Shown here: positions 1 through 7,179 of the stretch, piece by piece
Layout of the letters: each line of letters starts with the position of its first letter
Position numbering within the stretch: position 1 is the first letter of the stretch
IMG/VR virus record: IMGVR_UViG_3300035701_000011
Location: 1-64,000 of that record
Length of the DNA stretch: 64,000 bases
Reading direction: 5' to 3' (one strand)
Source of the DNA: a virus
Made by a program: the position numbers and the translations under genes
Notes under the pieces: model-generated
Database searches by the model: none
The model's input: only the letters and a program-made list of their open reading frames with translations
Told to the model about the DNA's origin: nothing

Positions 1-128
1 CCAGTCGGACCTACTACGGTAGAGTCAGCTCCTGTGGGTCCTGTTGCACCTGTTGGTCCAGTCGGACCTACTACGGTAGAGTCAGCTCCTGTGGGTCCTG
101 TTGCACCTGTTGGTCCAGTCGGACCTAT
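1..128. repeat. 57-bp tandem repeat encoding collagen-like units
   Basis: Units begin at 1, 58 and 115 and match base for base over two full copies. The third diverges after about 13 bp. The period is 57 bp, or 19 codons, so copy-number change would keep the reading frame. The array continues past the left edge. Confidence 0.95.
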
Positions 129-224
129 TGCACCATCTGAACCAGAAGAACCAGGACCACCACCATAAACTTTTACATTAATTTTATGATTTTCAGTTTT
201 TATAATTAAATTATCAATTGACAT
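1..224 (-). CDS. Collagen-like repeat protein, probable fibre/appendage (3' part outside window)
   Basis: The gene reads leftwards from an ATG at 224 and runs off the window edge. A non-repetitive head ([17 protein letters not shown]) is followed by glycine at every third residue, in patterns such as [13 protein letters not shown]. This is the Gly-X-Y collagen-like triple-helix signature common in phage tail-fibre and head-fibre proteins. The repeat unit is 19 residues (57 bp), with ADSTVV interrupting each collagen run. The start lies 1 nt beyond the stop of the upstream baseplate-like gene, with a GAGGG ribosome-binding site inside that gene's end, so the two are co-translated. A structural role is inferred from the family; the C-terminal half that would show receptor-binding or trimerisation domains is not visible. 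Confidence 0.8.
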   Translation of the reverse strand, partial: MSIDNLIIKTENHKINVKVYGGGPGSSGSDGAIGPTGPTGATGPTGADSTVVGPTGPTGATGPTGADSTVVGPT

Positions 225-225
225 T

Positions 226-576
226 TTAAATTTCCCTCAAAGTTACATCTCTTGAAAAATTTATAATACCTTCTAAAATGGTGGTAATATTTCCAGCAGT
301 ATCTTTTATTTGTATATCAAAAAGATACGAACCAATTAAATTAGTATTTGATGGAGTTAAATTTATAACTGCTTCTCCAGTAGTAGGAGAAGTAAAAGTA
401 GTTATAGTATATGAAATTTTAGCAGAAGTATCTACATCATCTAATTTTTCTTTTACTGTAAAAAATAAAGTATAACCAGTTATATCTAAAGGAACAGAAT
501 TCTCATCTGTAAAAAATAAAGTATAAGATTTGCTATCCCCTCTTTTGATTTCTAAACAAACTTGTTCTACACTCAT
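226..576 (-). CDS. BppU-N-like baseplate / fibre-adaptor protein
   Basis: This 116-residue protein ([15 protein letters not shown]...) is rich in beta strands. It carries the pattern KRGDS[24 protein letters not shown] followed by [24 protein letters not shown], typical of the N-terminal domain of phage baseplate upper proteins (BppU_N) and related fibre adaptors. I chose the ATG at 576 because GGGAG lies at the right distance. A TTG at 591 would extend it but leaves no room for a ribosome-binding site and overlaps the terminator U-tract. It is directly upstream of the collagen-like gene, which fits a host-recognition module. No clear promoter lies between it and the terminator at 591-641, so read-through or a more distant transcript may express it. 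Confidence 0.7.
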   Translation of the reverse strand: MSVEQVCLEIKRGDSKSYTLFFTDENSVPLDITGYTLFFTVKEKLDDVDTSAKISYTITTFTSPTTGEAVINLTPSNTNLIGSYLFDIQIKDTAGNITTILEGIINFSRDVTLREI

Positions 577-590
577 TATTTTTTCTCCCA

Positions 591-641
591 ATAAAAATAA
601 AAAAAGCTAACCATTAATCTTAATCATTAACAGTTAGCTTT
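591..641 (-). terminator. Rho-independent terminator of the structured RNA
   Basis: On the minus strand AAAGCTAAC (641-633) pairs perfectly with GTTAGCTTT (611-603) across a 21-nt loop. A T-rich tract (TTTTATTTTTAT) follows directly. It closes the structured non-coding stretch and precedes the baseplate-like gene. Confidence 0.8.
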
Positions 642-1097
642 AGACTTTAAATCGTTTGATTTAAAGTTGGTTGAAATAATTATAAAACGTAGGGTTAGGG
701 TTATATTTTTTAGCCAACCCTACGGAGCTAATTCAATCGGGTAGCCCTCGCATCCGCAATGACTACCCATAATCCTGGCTTATAAAAACCAGGTATGAAA
801 CATAACTTTTTCCGAGGCTTATCGCTAAATAAGCAGTCAGAAAAAGAACAAGTAACATTTTGGTCTTGTTGGTCTCAAAGGAATTTTATGTTTTTCTTTT
901 TAGCGGAAATTAAGTCATTAAGACTTCTTATCGCTAATAATTAGTTTAACATGCCTACAGGGCGGTGTTCTTTGAGTAGACCTTAAATTTATGTAAAAAG
1001 AACAATTATAAAGACTTATGAAAGGTAGCTGTTCGGTTGCCTCTTATTTTTGTGCGATAATGCACCCATTATGCAACTATCCGTTTTAACCTTCCTA
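600..1097 (-). ncRNA. Large structured non-coding RNA candidate, about 500 nt
   Basis: A promoter at 1104-1131 and a terminator at 591-641 delimit a minus-strand transcript of about 500 nt without a convincing reading frame. Many perfect or near-perfect helices are visible: 645-653/658-666 (9 bp, 4-nt loop), 688-696/716-724 region (CGTAGGGTT/AACCCTACG), a CCTGG/CCAGG hairpin near 774-793, GGGTAG/CTACCC around 739-770, AGCG...CGCT with TAAGTC/GACTT inside (about 900-940), and a long-range GGTCTCAAAG/CTTTGAG-AGACC pairing joining about 872 and 985. Size, density of helices and phage context resemble the ornate large RNAs of phages (ROOL and GOLLD classes), but I cannot assign a family by eye. 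A protein-coding role looks unlikely. Confidence 0.65.
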
Positions 1098-1103
1098 CTA
1101 ATA

Positions 1104-1131
1104 AGTATACTCCAAAAGTCGATTTTCACAA
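1104..1131 (-). promoter_or_regulatory. Sigma-70-like promoter for the structured RNA
   Basis: On the minus strand the -35 TTGTGA (1131-1126) and the -10 TATACT (1109-1104) are separated by 16 bp. The preceding sequence AAATTTTACTTGTGAAA and the ACTTAT after the -10 are shared with the promoter at 2174-2201, so the two are probably co-regulated or duplicated. Confidence 0.7.
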
Positions 1132-1187
1132 GTAAAATTTTAATTATTTTTAGAAAGAAAGGTTTCATACTTCCAAAGAAAGATATT

Positions 1188-1215
1188 ATACTCGTATTAC
1201 TACGTAATACTCGTA
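1188..1215. promoter_or_regulatory. Operator-like palindrome with flanking direct repeats
   Basis: GTATTAC-TAC-GTAATAC (1194-1210) is a perfect 7+3+7 palindrome. ATACTCGTA occurs on both sides as a direct repeat (188-196 and 207-215 within the 1100s and 1200s). It lies about 60 bp upstream of the structured-RNA promoter. Binding by a regulator is inferred only from the symmetry. Confidence 0.4.
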
Positions 1216-1651
1216 TAGTCATCAATTTTAAGGCTTCTGTAAACAGACAGCCTTCCTTTCGCAAATAAAAATCATTTGCTCAAGGGAATCTGCTAATATC
1301 TACCCTAGTTCTTGACCATATTGTTGTCGCTTAAAAATCTTTTCTAACTTAAGGAAAGACAATACCTTACCTCCAATATGGTATAGTATCTTTTGCCAAG
1401 TCTGACTGGGGGTAGGGGGCAACTCGGCACGACGATTTCATAATGTCATCTACTCTGTAAATAGATTCGGAATAGCCTTAAATCGGCTTTTCCTCACTTC
1501 TACCTATTTCTATTGATTATAACCTATTATTATTAAATGACTTATAAATGGTAGATAAAGGTATAATTGATAAGGTAGATAATGGTAGATTGTAATTAAC
1601 TGCTAAAAATTATATTACTTCACTAGTTAAACACAATTCGCTAAGGTAGAT
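1216..1651. other. Non-coding stretch with inverted repeats and GGTAGAT motifs
   Basis: No gene is supported here. ACCATATTG (1315-1323) pairs with CAATATGGT (1374-1382) around an inner TTGTC/GACAA helix, which suggests a folded RNA. GGTAGAT or its complement occurs several times, for example near 1299, 1550, 1574, 1584 and 1645. CTTCACTAGTTAAACACAAT (about 1618-1638) recurs downstream of the promoter at 14197. Without a promoter the strand of any transcript is undecided; the nuclease gene at 1652-2143 could read through it. Confidence 0.5.
1573..1592 (+). repeat. 20-bp direct repeat, copy 1
   Basis: AGGTAGATAATGGTAGATTG is identical to 2478-2497 on the other side of the nuclease gene. It contains two GGTAGAT units 11 bp apart, about one helical turn, which is iteron-like spacing. 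Confidence 0.75.
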
Positions 1652-2143
1652 TTATAAATTGTTCCACCCAAACTTGTCTGTATTTAAATAACCCTTTGAA
1701 AGTAAAATGGTTACAATATTTTCTGCATCTTGCATTGTATGTAAAATAAAAACTGGAGCATACTTTTCATAGCACTTAATTTGCTCCTTATCTACATCTC
1801 GATTTGCATGGTCTAAATTTCTCTTAACTTCAATAATTAGAATTGGTTGTAAATTTTTATCTAAAATAGCTAAATCACATCTAACGTATCTTCCAACTCC
1901 GTCATTTATACCGTATTCTCCTCGAATAAATTTATCGTCTTTAAAAAAATCTCGTAATTTTGTGTAAGCAACAGCCTGAATTTCAAATTCTTTATAAGAA
2001 TGAGGATTTTCATAAGTATTTGGTTGATATAGACTTAGACGAGCTATTTTTGCTTTATTTCTATCCTTTCTTCTGGGATAAACTATAGACCCAAACCTAT
2101 TATAATAATGTCCGTCTGCTCCTAAAATAAACTCTTCTGGCAT
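1652..2143 (-). CDS. PD-(D/E)XK nuclease-like protein (type I restriction HsdR-N-like)
   Basis: The protein has 163 residues. The core RCDLAILDKNLQPILIIEVKRN contains the D...ExK arrangement of PD-(D/E)XK nucleases (Asp near residue 90, Glu-Val-Lys near 104-106), as in the N-terminal nuclease domain of HsdR-type proteins. Helices before and after fit that fold. It has a strong AGGAGG site before the ATG at 2143 and its own promoter at 2174-2201, making it a single-gene unit between two non-coding stretches. It is probably a DNA-cleaving or DNA-repair enzyme, or a homing-like nuclease; the substrate cannot be told. It lies opposite to the plus-strand early genes. Confidence 0.65.
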   Translation of the reverse strand: MPEEFILGADGHYYNRFGSIVYPRRKDRNKAKIARLSLYQPNTYENPHSYKEFEIQAVAYTKLRDFFKDDKFIRGEYGINDGVGRYVRCDLAILDKNLQPILIIEVKRNLDHANRDVDKEQIKCYEKYAPVFILHTMQDAENIVTILLSKGYLNTDKFGWNNL

Positions 2144-2173
2144 GATTTCCTCCTTTTTATGGTCCTACTTATA

Positions 2174-2201
2174 AGTATACCCCAATTTTGGTATTTCACA
2201 A
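2174..2201 (-). promoter_or_regulatory. Sigma-70-like promoter for the nuclease-like gene
   Basis: On the minus strand -35 TTGTGA (2201-2196) and -10 TATACT (2179-2174) are 16 bp apart. The surroundings nearly match the promoter at 1104-1131. Confidence 0.7.
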
Positions 2202-3001
2202 GTAAAATTTTTAAAAAAACAACAATCTTCCAGCACAAAGGTAGATATTTTTTACAAAAATGGTAATCTACCTATATCAAGGGTAGATGTCTTCTGAATT
2301 GAGATTAACTTATGCTTAAAACGCCCTAAAAAGACTGGTTAATCTCTCCTATATAATAAGGAAGACAAAACCTCCTAAAATAAGGTAAAATGGAATAAGA
2401 TGCCTATATATAGGTAGAAGAAGGTAGATGCTAAAAATGGTTATGTATAGTATATTATACATAAATTACAATATAATAGGTAGATAATGGTAGATTGAAT
2501 AAAAACCTACCCATAAACCCCAGATATGCCTCCCAAAAAGCTAAAATTAACCTTCCGTCTATGGATAAACTTGGTTCCCGTAAATAATAGGTAAATTTAA
2601 TATAAGTAATTGATAATAAAAAAGATAAATATAATAATCTTATTCAGCCCGACACACATTAGTAAATTAGACCATATTGTTGTAGGGATTTTTATTGTAA
2701 CATGAGTGAATAGCGAAGGTTATAGAAAATAATTAAATCGAAAGAAAAGTACAGTCTGAGTATCCCTGAATTTTTTGGGTTTTATTGCTAAATTTAACCC
2801 TACCGTCTATAACCTATTGATGTTATTAGGTTTATAATAATTGTATGCCTTTTGAATTAGATTTAACTTATAAGGAGTTAAACTCATTTGAATTATTACA
2901 TATAAACGCTTTTATTTTTTGCGACTATTTTTTTTATAATCACTCAATTAAAACCCTTTTATTATCTTATAGAGTAGTTTAAATTATTTTTTAAAATGAC
3001 C
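2202..3001. other. Non-coding stretch with folded-RNA signatures and GGTAGAT repeats
   Basis: About 800 bp lack any supportable gene. GGTAGAT/ATCTACC motifs recur (near 2240, 2268, 2282, 2432, 2480, 2490). GAGATTAAC and GTTAATCTC (about 2300-2346) form an inverted repeat. Further on, AGGGAT/ATCCCT (2684-2689/2762-2767) and GGTTATAG/CTATAACC (2718-2725/2807-2814) indicate a second folded element. GACCATATTGTTGT at 2670-2683 repeats 1314-1327. AACCTATT/ATTAGGTT follows at about 2811-2832. An origin-like or RNA role is possible; neither is proven. Confidence 0.5.
2478..2497 (+). repeat. 20-bp direct repeat, copy 2
   Basis: This copy is identical to 1573-1592. It is embedded in an AT-rich stretch with a near-palindromic TATAGTATATTATACATA upstream. 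Confidence 0.75.
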
Positions 3002-3029
3002 TTGTAATTTGCTTAAAATGTGTTATACT
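3002..3029 (+). promoter_or_regulatory. First promoter of the rightward early region
   Basis: TTGTAA (3002-3007), a 16-bp spacer and TATACT (3024-3029) with an extended TGT before the -10. It lies 32 bp upstream of the first plus-strand gene and its AAGGAG site. Confidence 0.75.
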
Positions 3030-3060
3030 TATAATGTAGGATAGATAAGGAGATGTTAAA

Positions 3061-3339
3061 ATGGATAATTACAATAAATTTAAAATTGGTAATAAAGAAA
3101 TTGAGGTTATAAAAAACCCCGATTATAGCGATTATAATTATTTAAATAATTTATTTAAGGATAGATATCCTCATTGTTTAAGGGGCGAACCTAAAACCCG
3201 TATAGCGTATGACAAATTTGGCAATCATTATGTATGGCTTGCCGATACAATGCACGAAGAAATAAAAAACTATTTATTAAATAATTTTAATTTGATTATA
3301 AGTAATTACAATATAATAAAAGAGGGTTATAATGATTAG
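3061..3339 (+). CDS. Early-region protein of unknown function (92 aa)
   Basis: First gene of the rightward early operon, preceded by AAGGAG. The middle contains TRIAYDKFGNHYVWLADTMHE, a pattern I associate only with uncharacterised phage proteins. No catalytic motif, membrane segment or zinc site is visible. The end overlaps the next gene by 8 nt. Confidence 0.75.
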   Translation: MDNYNKFKIGNKEIEVIKNPDYSDYNYLNNLFKDRYPHCLRGEPKTRIAYDKFGNHYVWLADTMHEEIKNYLLNNFNLIISNYNIIKEGYND

Positions 3340-3733
3340 AGTATTTATACCAGAGATTAAAAGGAAATTTGGCAAGAGAGATTTAGCGAGGGGTTTCTGG
3401 CGTAGCGATAGCCATAAGATTTTTTATGATTACATTAAGGTTATAAATTATAATCAGAGTATTAGGGGCATTTATTATAAAGATTTATTTTATAATTATC
3501 TTGATACTATTAAGGCAAGTTATAATCAAGAGGCATTATTTTATGTAAATGAAGCCGGGCAAGGCGTAATTTATTATAGCCGAGATAGACAAGAGGTTTT
3601 AAGTAATAGGATTTATAAAGAGGTTTTAAGGGTTAATTTAAAGGTAGAGATTAAAGAGGCGTTAAAGGTATATGGTGGTGTTACTATATATAAGATAGAT
3701 AACAAGTATTTTAAAGAAGTATTCTATAAATAA
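3332..3733 (+). CDS. Early-region basic protein of unknown function (133 aa)
   Basis: A basic, tyrosine-rich protein. Its N-terminus is strongly positive (IKRKFGKRDLARGFWRSDSHK). No family recognised. The start at 3332 overlaps the previous gene's stop and has GAGGG just upstream, which supports translational coupling. Confidence 0.7.
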   Translation: MIRVFIPEIKRKFGKRDLARGFWRSDSHKIFYDYIKVINYNQSIRGIYYKDLFYNYLDTIKASYNQEALFYVNEAGQGVIYYSRDRQEVLSNRIYKEVLRVNLKVEIKEALKVYGGVTIYKIDNKYFKEVFYK

Positions 3734-3745
3734 AGAGATGTTAAA

Positions 3746-3988
3746 ATGGATAACATAAAAGATTTAAGAGAAGCAATTAAAACTATAAGAGATAACAAGG
3801 ATTTTAAGGATATAACCCTAAAGGACAATGTTTATTGTAATTTATTTGGCGATAAACACCCTTTTAAATGTAGAGAAGCAATAAAGGAAGTTATATCTAT
3901 TATAGAGGTAGATATAAATTTATTAAGTTATATCCCGCAAGATATAAGAGAAATAATTAAAGAGGCGGGATATAGTATTTTTAAATAA
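3746..3988 (+). CDS. Early-region helical protein of unknown function (80 aa)
   Basis: Predicted mostly helical, acidic/basic mixed, preceded by AAAGAG. The start repeats the sequence context GAGATGTTAAAATGGATAA seen at the first early gene, which hints at duplication of the leader. No function recognised. Confidence 0.7.
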   Translation: MDNIKDLREAIKTIRDNKDFKDITLKDNVYCNLFGDKHPFKCREAIKEVISIIEVDINLLSYIPQDIREIIKEAGYSIFK

Positions 3989-3999
3989 GAGGTAATACA

Positions 4000-4329
4000 A
4001 TGTTAAGAGAGATTAAATATATTATTGTAAAGGATAAAATAACTGGCCGAGCGAGGCGTTATTGTTCGGAGTGGTTACATCATAGCACAATAGCAAGGGA
4101 CAATGGTTACTCCGACAGCGAGGTTATAGAGGCCGGGCTGTTTTTAGATAAGAGATGTTATATTTTAGAGTGTAAAGATTTAAGGCATATTGAAAGACGC
4201 AAGAGCCGATATATAGGTAATTGCTTAAATTTTTATCAAGATATACGCCTTGCGAATTGGTTACGAGGCCGGGAACTTGAAAGCCAAGTATATTATAGGT
4301 TGCCGGGAATTTTAAAAGAGGGCGATTAA
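4000..4329 (+). CDS. Early-region basic protein of unknown function (109 aa)
   Basis: Rich in Arg (RARRYCSEW, ERRKSRY, RGREL) and possibly nucleic-acid binding; no family recognised. Several GCCGGG words lie within it. It is followed by the next gene after one base. Confidence 0.7.
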   Translation: MLREIKYIIVKDKITGRARRYCSEWLHHSTIARDNGYSDSEVIEAGLFLDKRCYILECKDLRHIERRKSRYIGNCLNFYQDIRLANWLRGRELESQVYYRLPGILKEGD

Positions 4330-4330
4330 A

Positions 4331-4711
4331 ATGATAAAATTATATCATTATAGCAATAAGGATTTTAAGGGGTATATTAAGCCAAGTTTTTTTGGTTTAA
4401 ATAATTATACATCTGCAAGTAAAGAATTAAGCGGATATAAGCGGATTTATTTTTATGCAGATGATAAAAGTAGAGAGTATTTTTTTAATGGTAGTAAGTT
4501 TTTGTATATTGCAGAGATAAAACAAAATAAAGTATATGATTTAAAAATAGATGTTTTAAATTGTATAGGCAATTTTGACAGCATAAGTGAGTTTATATCT
4601 TATATAAGTAGTAAGGGATTTAAGGGATTTAAAGATTTTAATGGTAAACAAGATGTTATATGCTTATTTAAAGCGATAAAAATAATTGATAAAATAACCT
4701 TGACAAGATGA
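4331..4711 (+). CDS. Paralogue family A, copy 1: LYHYS-motif protein
   Basis: 126 residues, clearly paralogous to 5429-5821. Shared positions include IKLYHYS-DFKGYI-P-FFG-N-Y at the N-terminus, the YFY-D...REY-F-G block, YIAEIK in the middle and a closing IKI. The LYHYS opening recalls the first strand of small ADP-ribosyltransferase-like proteins (LYHGT-type motifs), but I see no confirmed catalytic glutamate, so that remains a weak idea. The gene has no recognisable membrane segment. A promoter for the following gene overlaps its stop codon. Confidence 0.7.
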   Translation: MIKLYHYSNKDFKGYIKPSFFGLNNYTSASKELSGYKRIYFYADDKSREYFFNGSKFLYIAEIKQNKVYDLKIDVLNCIGNFDSISEFISYISSKGFKGFKDFNGKQDVICLFKAIKIIDKITLTR

Positions 4712-4728
4712 TTTTTATATGTTATACT
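4700..4728 (+). promoter_or_regulatory. Consensus promoter inside the end of the preceding gene
   Basis: TTGACA (4700-4705), 17 bp, TATACT (4723-4728), with extended TGT. It overlaps the stop of 4331-4711 and drives 4794-5357. Confidence 0.85.
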
Positions 4729-4744
4729 TTTTATATAAAGGGTT

Positions 4745-4767
4745 GCAGTTTATCCTTTGAAAACTGC
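4745..4767 (+). promoter_or_regulatory. 5'-leader hairpin
   Basis: GCAGTTT (4745-4751) pairs with AAACTGC (4761-4767) around a 9-nt loop, in the 5' leader between promoter and start codon. It could stabilise the mRNA or act as an attenuator. Confidence 0.5.
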
Positions 4768-4793
4768 GAGAGTAATAAAAAGTGAGGGATAAA

Positions 4794-5357
4794 ATGTTAT
4801 ACAGAGCAAAAAGCGATAAGGATATTGGCGTAAAGGGTTGTAAAGTGGTGGGAATTGGTGATGTTTTTGGTTATGAATTGATACAAAACTTTTTTGTGGA
4901 CAATAGCGGATTTGGTAGTGATGATGAGCCAGCATTGACTTTTAGCAATTTTTTAACAAAGGTTAAGGCAGGTTATTTTTATGGAATTAGAGATGTAGGG
5001 CAGTTTCAAGTTAATATCGGAGAATTTAAAAAAATAGCCAAGCCAAGAGCCGAGATATTAGCCGAACAGGGAATTGTAAGTAGTAAGTTAATAAAAAATA
5101 ATACAAGGTTGACTATATATAAAAATGGCGACAAAGTTTTGAGGTTACATTCTACGGATATAATAAAATGGCAAGGTAACAAGATTATTTTAAATTCTGG
5201 CGGTTGGGATACAATGACTACAAGGGCAAGGTTTAACGAATTTTTACCCGACAGAATATCTATATTTAGAAAAAAAGGGGTTACTTATATTAAAAATTCT
5301 TTAAAATATCCCGACGAAATTACAGAGTTTAGCGACGGAATAGAGATTAACCTTTAA
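4794..5357 (+). CDS. Conserved phage protein of unknown function with SGGW-TTRAR motif (187 aa)
   Basis: The C-terminal half has the signature LRLHSTDIIKW followed by ILNSGGWDTMTTRARFNEF. I know this only from uncharacterised phage proteins, where the HxTDI and SGGWxTxTT blocks are the conserved part. I chose the ATG at 4794 (GAGGG 6 nt upstream). It has its own promoter and leader hairpin, so it is an independent unit. Confidence 0.75.
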   Translation: MLYRAKSDKDIGVKGCKVVGIGDVFGYELIQNFFVDNSGFGSDDEPALTFSNFLTKVKAGYFYGIRDVGQFQVNIGEFKKIAKPRAEILAEQGIVSSKLIKNNTRLTIYKNGDKVLRLHSTDIIKWQGNKIILNSGGWDTMTTRARFNEFLPDRISIFRKKGVTYIKNSLKYPDEITEFSDGIEINL

Positions 5358-5428
5358 TTTTTAAGGCATAGCAAGGGCAAGGTTACATTATTTTAAGGTA
5401 AGGCATACAATATAAGGGGGCGATTAAG

Positions 5429-5821
5429 ATGATTAAATTATATCATTATTCGAGCCAAGATTTTAAGGGGTATATTGAGCCGGGATTTTTTGGGGCTAAT
5501 AGTTACTCTAATAATTCCGCAAGGTTAAGCGGAGTTAAGCGGAGTTACTTTTACCTTGACCGAGCCGGCCGGGAGTATTATTTTGAGGGGGCAAGATATT
5601 GCTATATAGCCGAGATTAAGGAAAGCCGATTATATAATCTTAACATTGACCCTTTAAAACTGGCCGGGCGTAACATAAGGGATATATTCGCTTATATTAA
5701 GCGGTTAGGTTATAAGGGTTTAATCGGCTCTAATGGATATAAGGACGGGGTTATATTCTACCCGATAAAAATAAAACAGCGTAAGACCTTGACAGAGGCC
5801 GGGCGATATGCTATACTATAA
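5429..5821 (+). CDS. Paralogue family A, copy 2: LYHYS-motif protein
   Basis: 130 residues, paralogous over its whole length to 4331-4711 (IKLYHYSSQDFKGYIEPGFFG; YFYLDRAGREYYFEG; YIAEIK). The two copies flank the SGGW-motif gene, so a local duplication and divergence is the simplest history. This copy is richer in GC words (GCCGGCCGGG) than copy 1. Function unknown. Confidence 0.7.
   Translation: MIKLYHYSSQDFKGYIEPGFFGANSYSNNSARLSGVKRSYFYLDRAGREYYFEGARYCYIAEIKESRLYNLNIDPLKLAGRNIRDIFAYIKRLGYKGLIGSNGYKDGVIFYPIKIKQRKTLTEAGRYAIL
5789..5817 (+). promoter_or_regulatory. Consensus promoter inside the end of the preceding gene
   Basis: TTGACA (5789-5794), 17 bp, TATACT (5812-5817), extended TGC. 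It lies in the last codons of 5429-5821 and serves 5838 onwards. Confidence 0.85.
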
Positions 5822-5837
5822 TCAAAAGGGGGTTACA

Positions 5838-6077
5838 ATGATAAATTTTAAGCAATATATCGGAAAGCGGTTTATAGTAAAGGGATTTAATGAGCCGAGA
5901 GAATTAGAAATTGTAGAGGGTTATTTTTTAGGCAATAATAAGCGATACCCGACTTTTAAGTGTAAAGTTATAACCGATACAAAGTATTTTAAGGTGGGCG
6001 ATAGAGAAAATTTTTTGTATAGGGATATAATTAAGGCCGGGCAGTTAGTAAAAGAAATTAAAGTTTTATCAGCGTAA
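5838..6077 (+). CDS. Early-region small protein of unknown function (79 aa)
   Basis: Starts at MINFKQYIGKRF, the first ATG with a spaced GGGGG site. A longer frame from 5808 would start inside the promoter. Beta-rich with basic patches; no family recognised. Confidence 0.7.
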   Translation: MINFKQYIGKRFIVKGFNEPRELEIVEGYFLGNNKRYPTFKCKVITDTKYFKVGDRENFLYRDIIKAGQLVKEIKVLSA

Positions 6078-6087
6078 GGGGGGTAAA

Positions 6088-6270
6088 ATGTTAGACAGAT
6101 ATAGACAGAATTTAAAAGTTGAGGGTAGCAAAGTATATTCTTATAATACTTTAGTAGCCGAGATTAACAGCGAGGCCGGGGAATTGCGTCAATTAGGTTG
6201 GTGGAGTGTAACTACTCAAAAACATATAAATTATGTAAGCCGGGAATTAGGTTTAAAAATAGTTAAATAA
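6088..6270 (+). CDS. Early-region small protein of unknown function (60 aa)
   Basis: 60 residues ending HINYVSRELGLKIVK, preceded by AAGGGGGG. The TTQKHINYVSRELG stretch is a short helix that phage proteins often carry. No function can be given. Confidence 0.65.
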   Translation: MLDRYRQNLKVEGSKVYSYNTLVAEINSEAGELRQLGWWSVTTQKHINYVSRELGLKIVK

Positions 6271-6286
6271 AAAAAGGGGGTGTAAG

Positions 6287-6592
6287 ATGAAAACATATAT
6301 TGCAAGAGGTTTTGTTTTAGGTAAAAATTGGGGCGGTGGTTTTGGGGCTTATGAAAGCCGAGAAATTAGGGCAAAAAGTAAAGCCGAGTTATTAAAACTG
6401 GCCGAGCAAGATTTAAAAAGTGGGGCGTTAGATAGCGGTATGGGTTTTGAATTTTTAAAGGGGGCAAGGTTGGATATAAAAGAAGTTGACCGGGTTATTG
6501 TAAAGGGTAAAGAATACGAAAGAGCCGAGTATATAACAGAATTTATCGGAAATTTGACAGAAAAAGAGCAAGATTTTTTGTTAGAATTATAA
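6287..6592 (+). CDS. Early-region protein of unknown function (101 aa)
   Basis: Begins with a glycine-rich segment (GKNWGGGFGAYESREI) followed by helices; the spacing to the AAAGGGGGTG site is ideal. No recognised domain. Confidence 0.7.
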   Translation: MKTYIARGFVLGKNWGGGFGAYESREIRAKSKAELLKLAEQDLKSGALDSGMGFEFLKGARLDIKEVDRVIVKGKEYERAEYITEFIGNLTEKEQDFLLEL

Positions 6593-6608
6593 AAAAGGGG
6601 GGTTAAAA

Positions 6609-6728
6609 ATGAGAAAACCTTTTTATAAAATATCTATAATAGGATATTATAAATTATTAAGATATTATGTTATCGGTATTTTAGCCGATATTAGATTATT
6701 TATATTTAAAAAATGGTATAAAATATAA
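6609..6728 (+). CDS. Small hydrophobic/basic protein (39 aa)
   Basis: MRKPFYKISIIGYYKLL... with a hydrophobic core (YVIGILADIRLFIF) and a basic tail (KKWYKI). It is preceded by AAAGGGGGG and sits tightly in the operon, so it is probably a real membrane-associated microprotein. Confidence 0.55.
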   Translation: MRKPFYKISIIGYYKLLRYYVIGILADIRLFIFKKWYKI

Positions 6729-6742
6729 CAAAGGGGGTTGTT

Positions 6743-6931
6743 ATGGGAAATCTTTTTGAATTGGCAGAATTGCAGTTAATAAAAGAGGGGAAAGAGCCGA
6801 CAGAGGCGTTAATTTTAAGCCGGGCGGTTGCTATTAGGCGGTGGTTAGATAAACATAGAGGCATAGCGGACAAGATACTGGCCGGGCGTAAGGTTTATCA
6901 ATATGGGAATAGGTTTGTATGTAGTAAATAA
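6743..6931 (+). CDS. Paralogue family B, copy 1: small helical protein (62 aa)
   Basis: MGNLFELAELQLIKEGKEPTEALIL...RRWLDKHRG...ADKI. It shares its order of motifs (LFELAE, then IRRWLD or IRKWLD, then a KI helix) with 13814-14050 and is a likely paralogue. Preceded by AAAGGGGG. No function known. Confidence 0.65.
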   Translation: MGNLFELAELQLIKEGKEPTEALILSRAVAIRRWLDKHRGIADKILAGRKVYQYGNRFVCSK

Positions 6932-6943
6932 AGGGGGTGGATA

Positions 6944-7162
6944 ATGATTAAAGATTTTAGACCAGAAAAAGATTTATTTAATCAAGGTTATAAAGTAACT
7001 ATTTATAAAACTAAAAAAGAAATTACAGAAATTAGTTTTATAAAGAAAACTAAAACAAAAACTTTAGGCGTAAGTTATGGTTGTGATAGTTTTAAGCAAA
7101 AAGATTTAAGAGATGTTTTTAATTTTATAAAAAATAACGGATATAAATATAGTATCAATTAA
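6944..7162 (+). CDS. Early-region small protein of unknown function (72 aa)
   Basis: Lysine-rich, beta-rich protein with AAAGGGGGTGG upstream. Lower in GCCGRG words than its neighbours. No family recognised. Confidence 0.65.
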   Translation: MIKDFRPEKDLFNQGYKVTIYKTKKEITEISFIKKTKTKTLGVSYGCDSFKQKDLRDVFNFIKNNGYKYSIN

Positions 7163-7179
7163 AAAAAGGGGGGTAAAAA

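Noticed and set aside
1016-1268. Open frames of 72-82 codons on both strands near the structured RNA
   Set aside because: They overlap the promoter and the start of the structured RNA, have no ribosome-binding sites and read as random composition.
1408-1425. G-quadruplex at GGGGGTAGGGGG
   Set aside because: Only two long G runs are present; four are needed for an intramolecular quadruplex.
600-3060. tRNA genes among the many hairpins
   Set aside because: No cloverleaf with a TTCRANNY-like T-loop and matching acceptor stem was found on either strand by eye. A tRNAscan run would be decisive.
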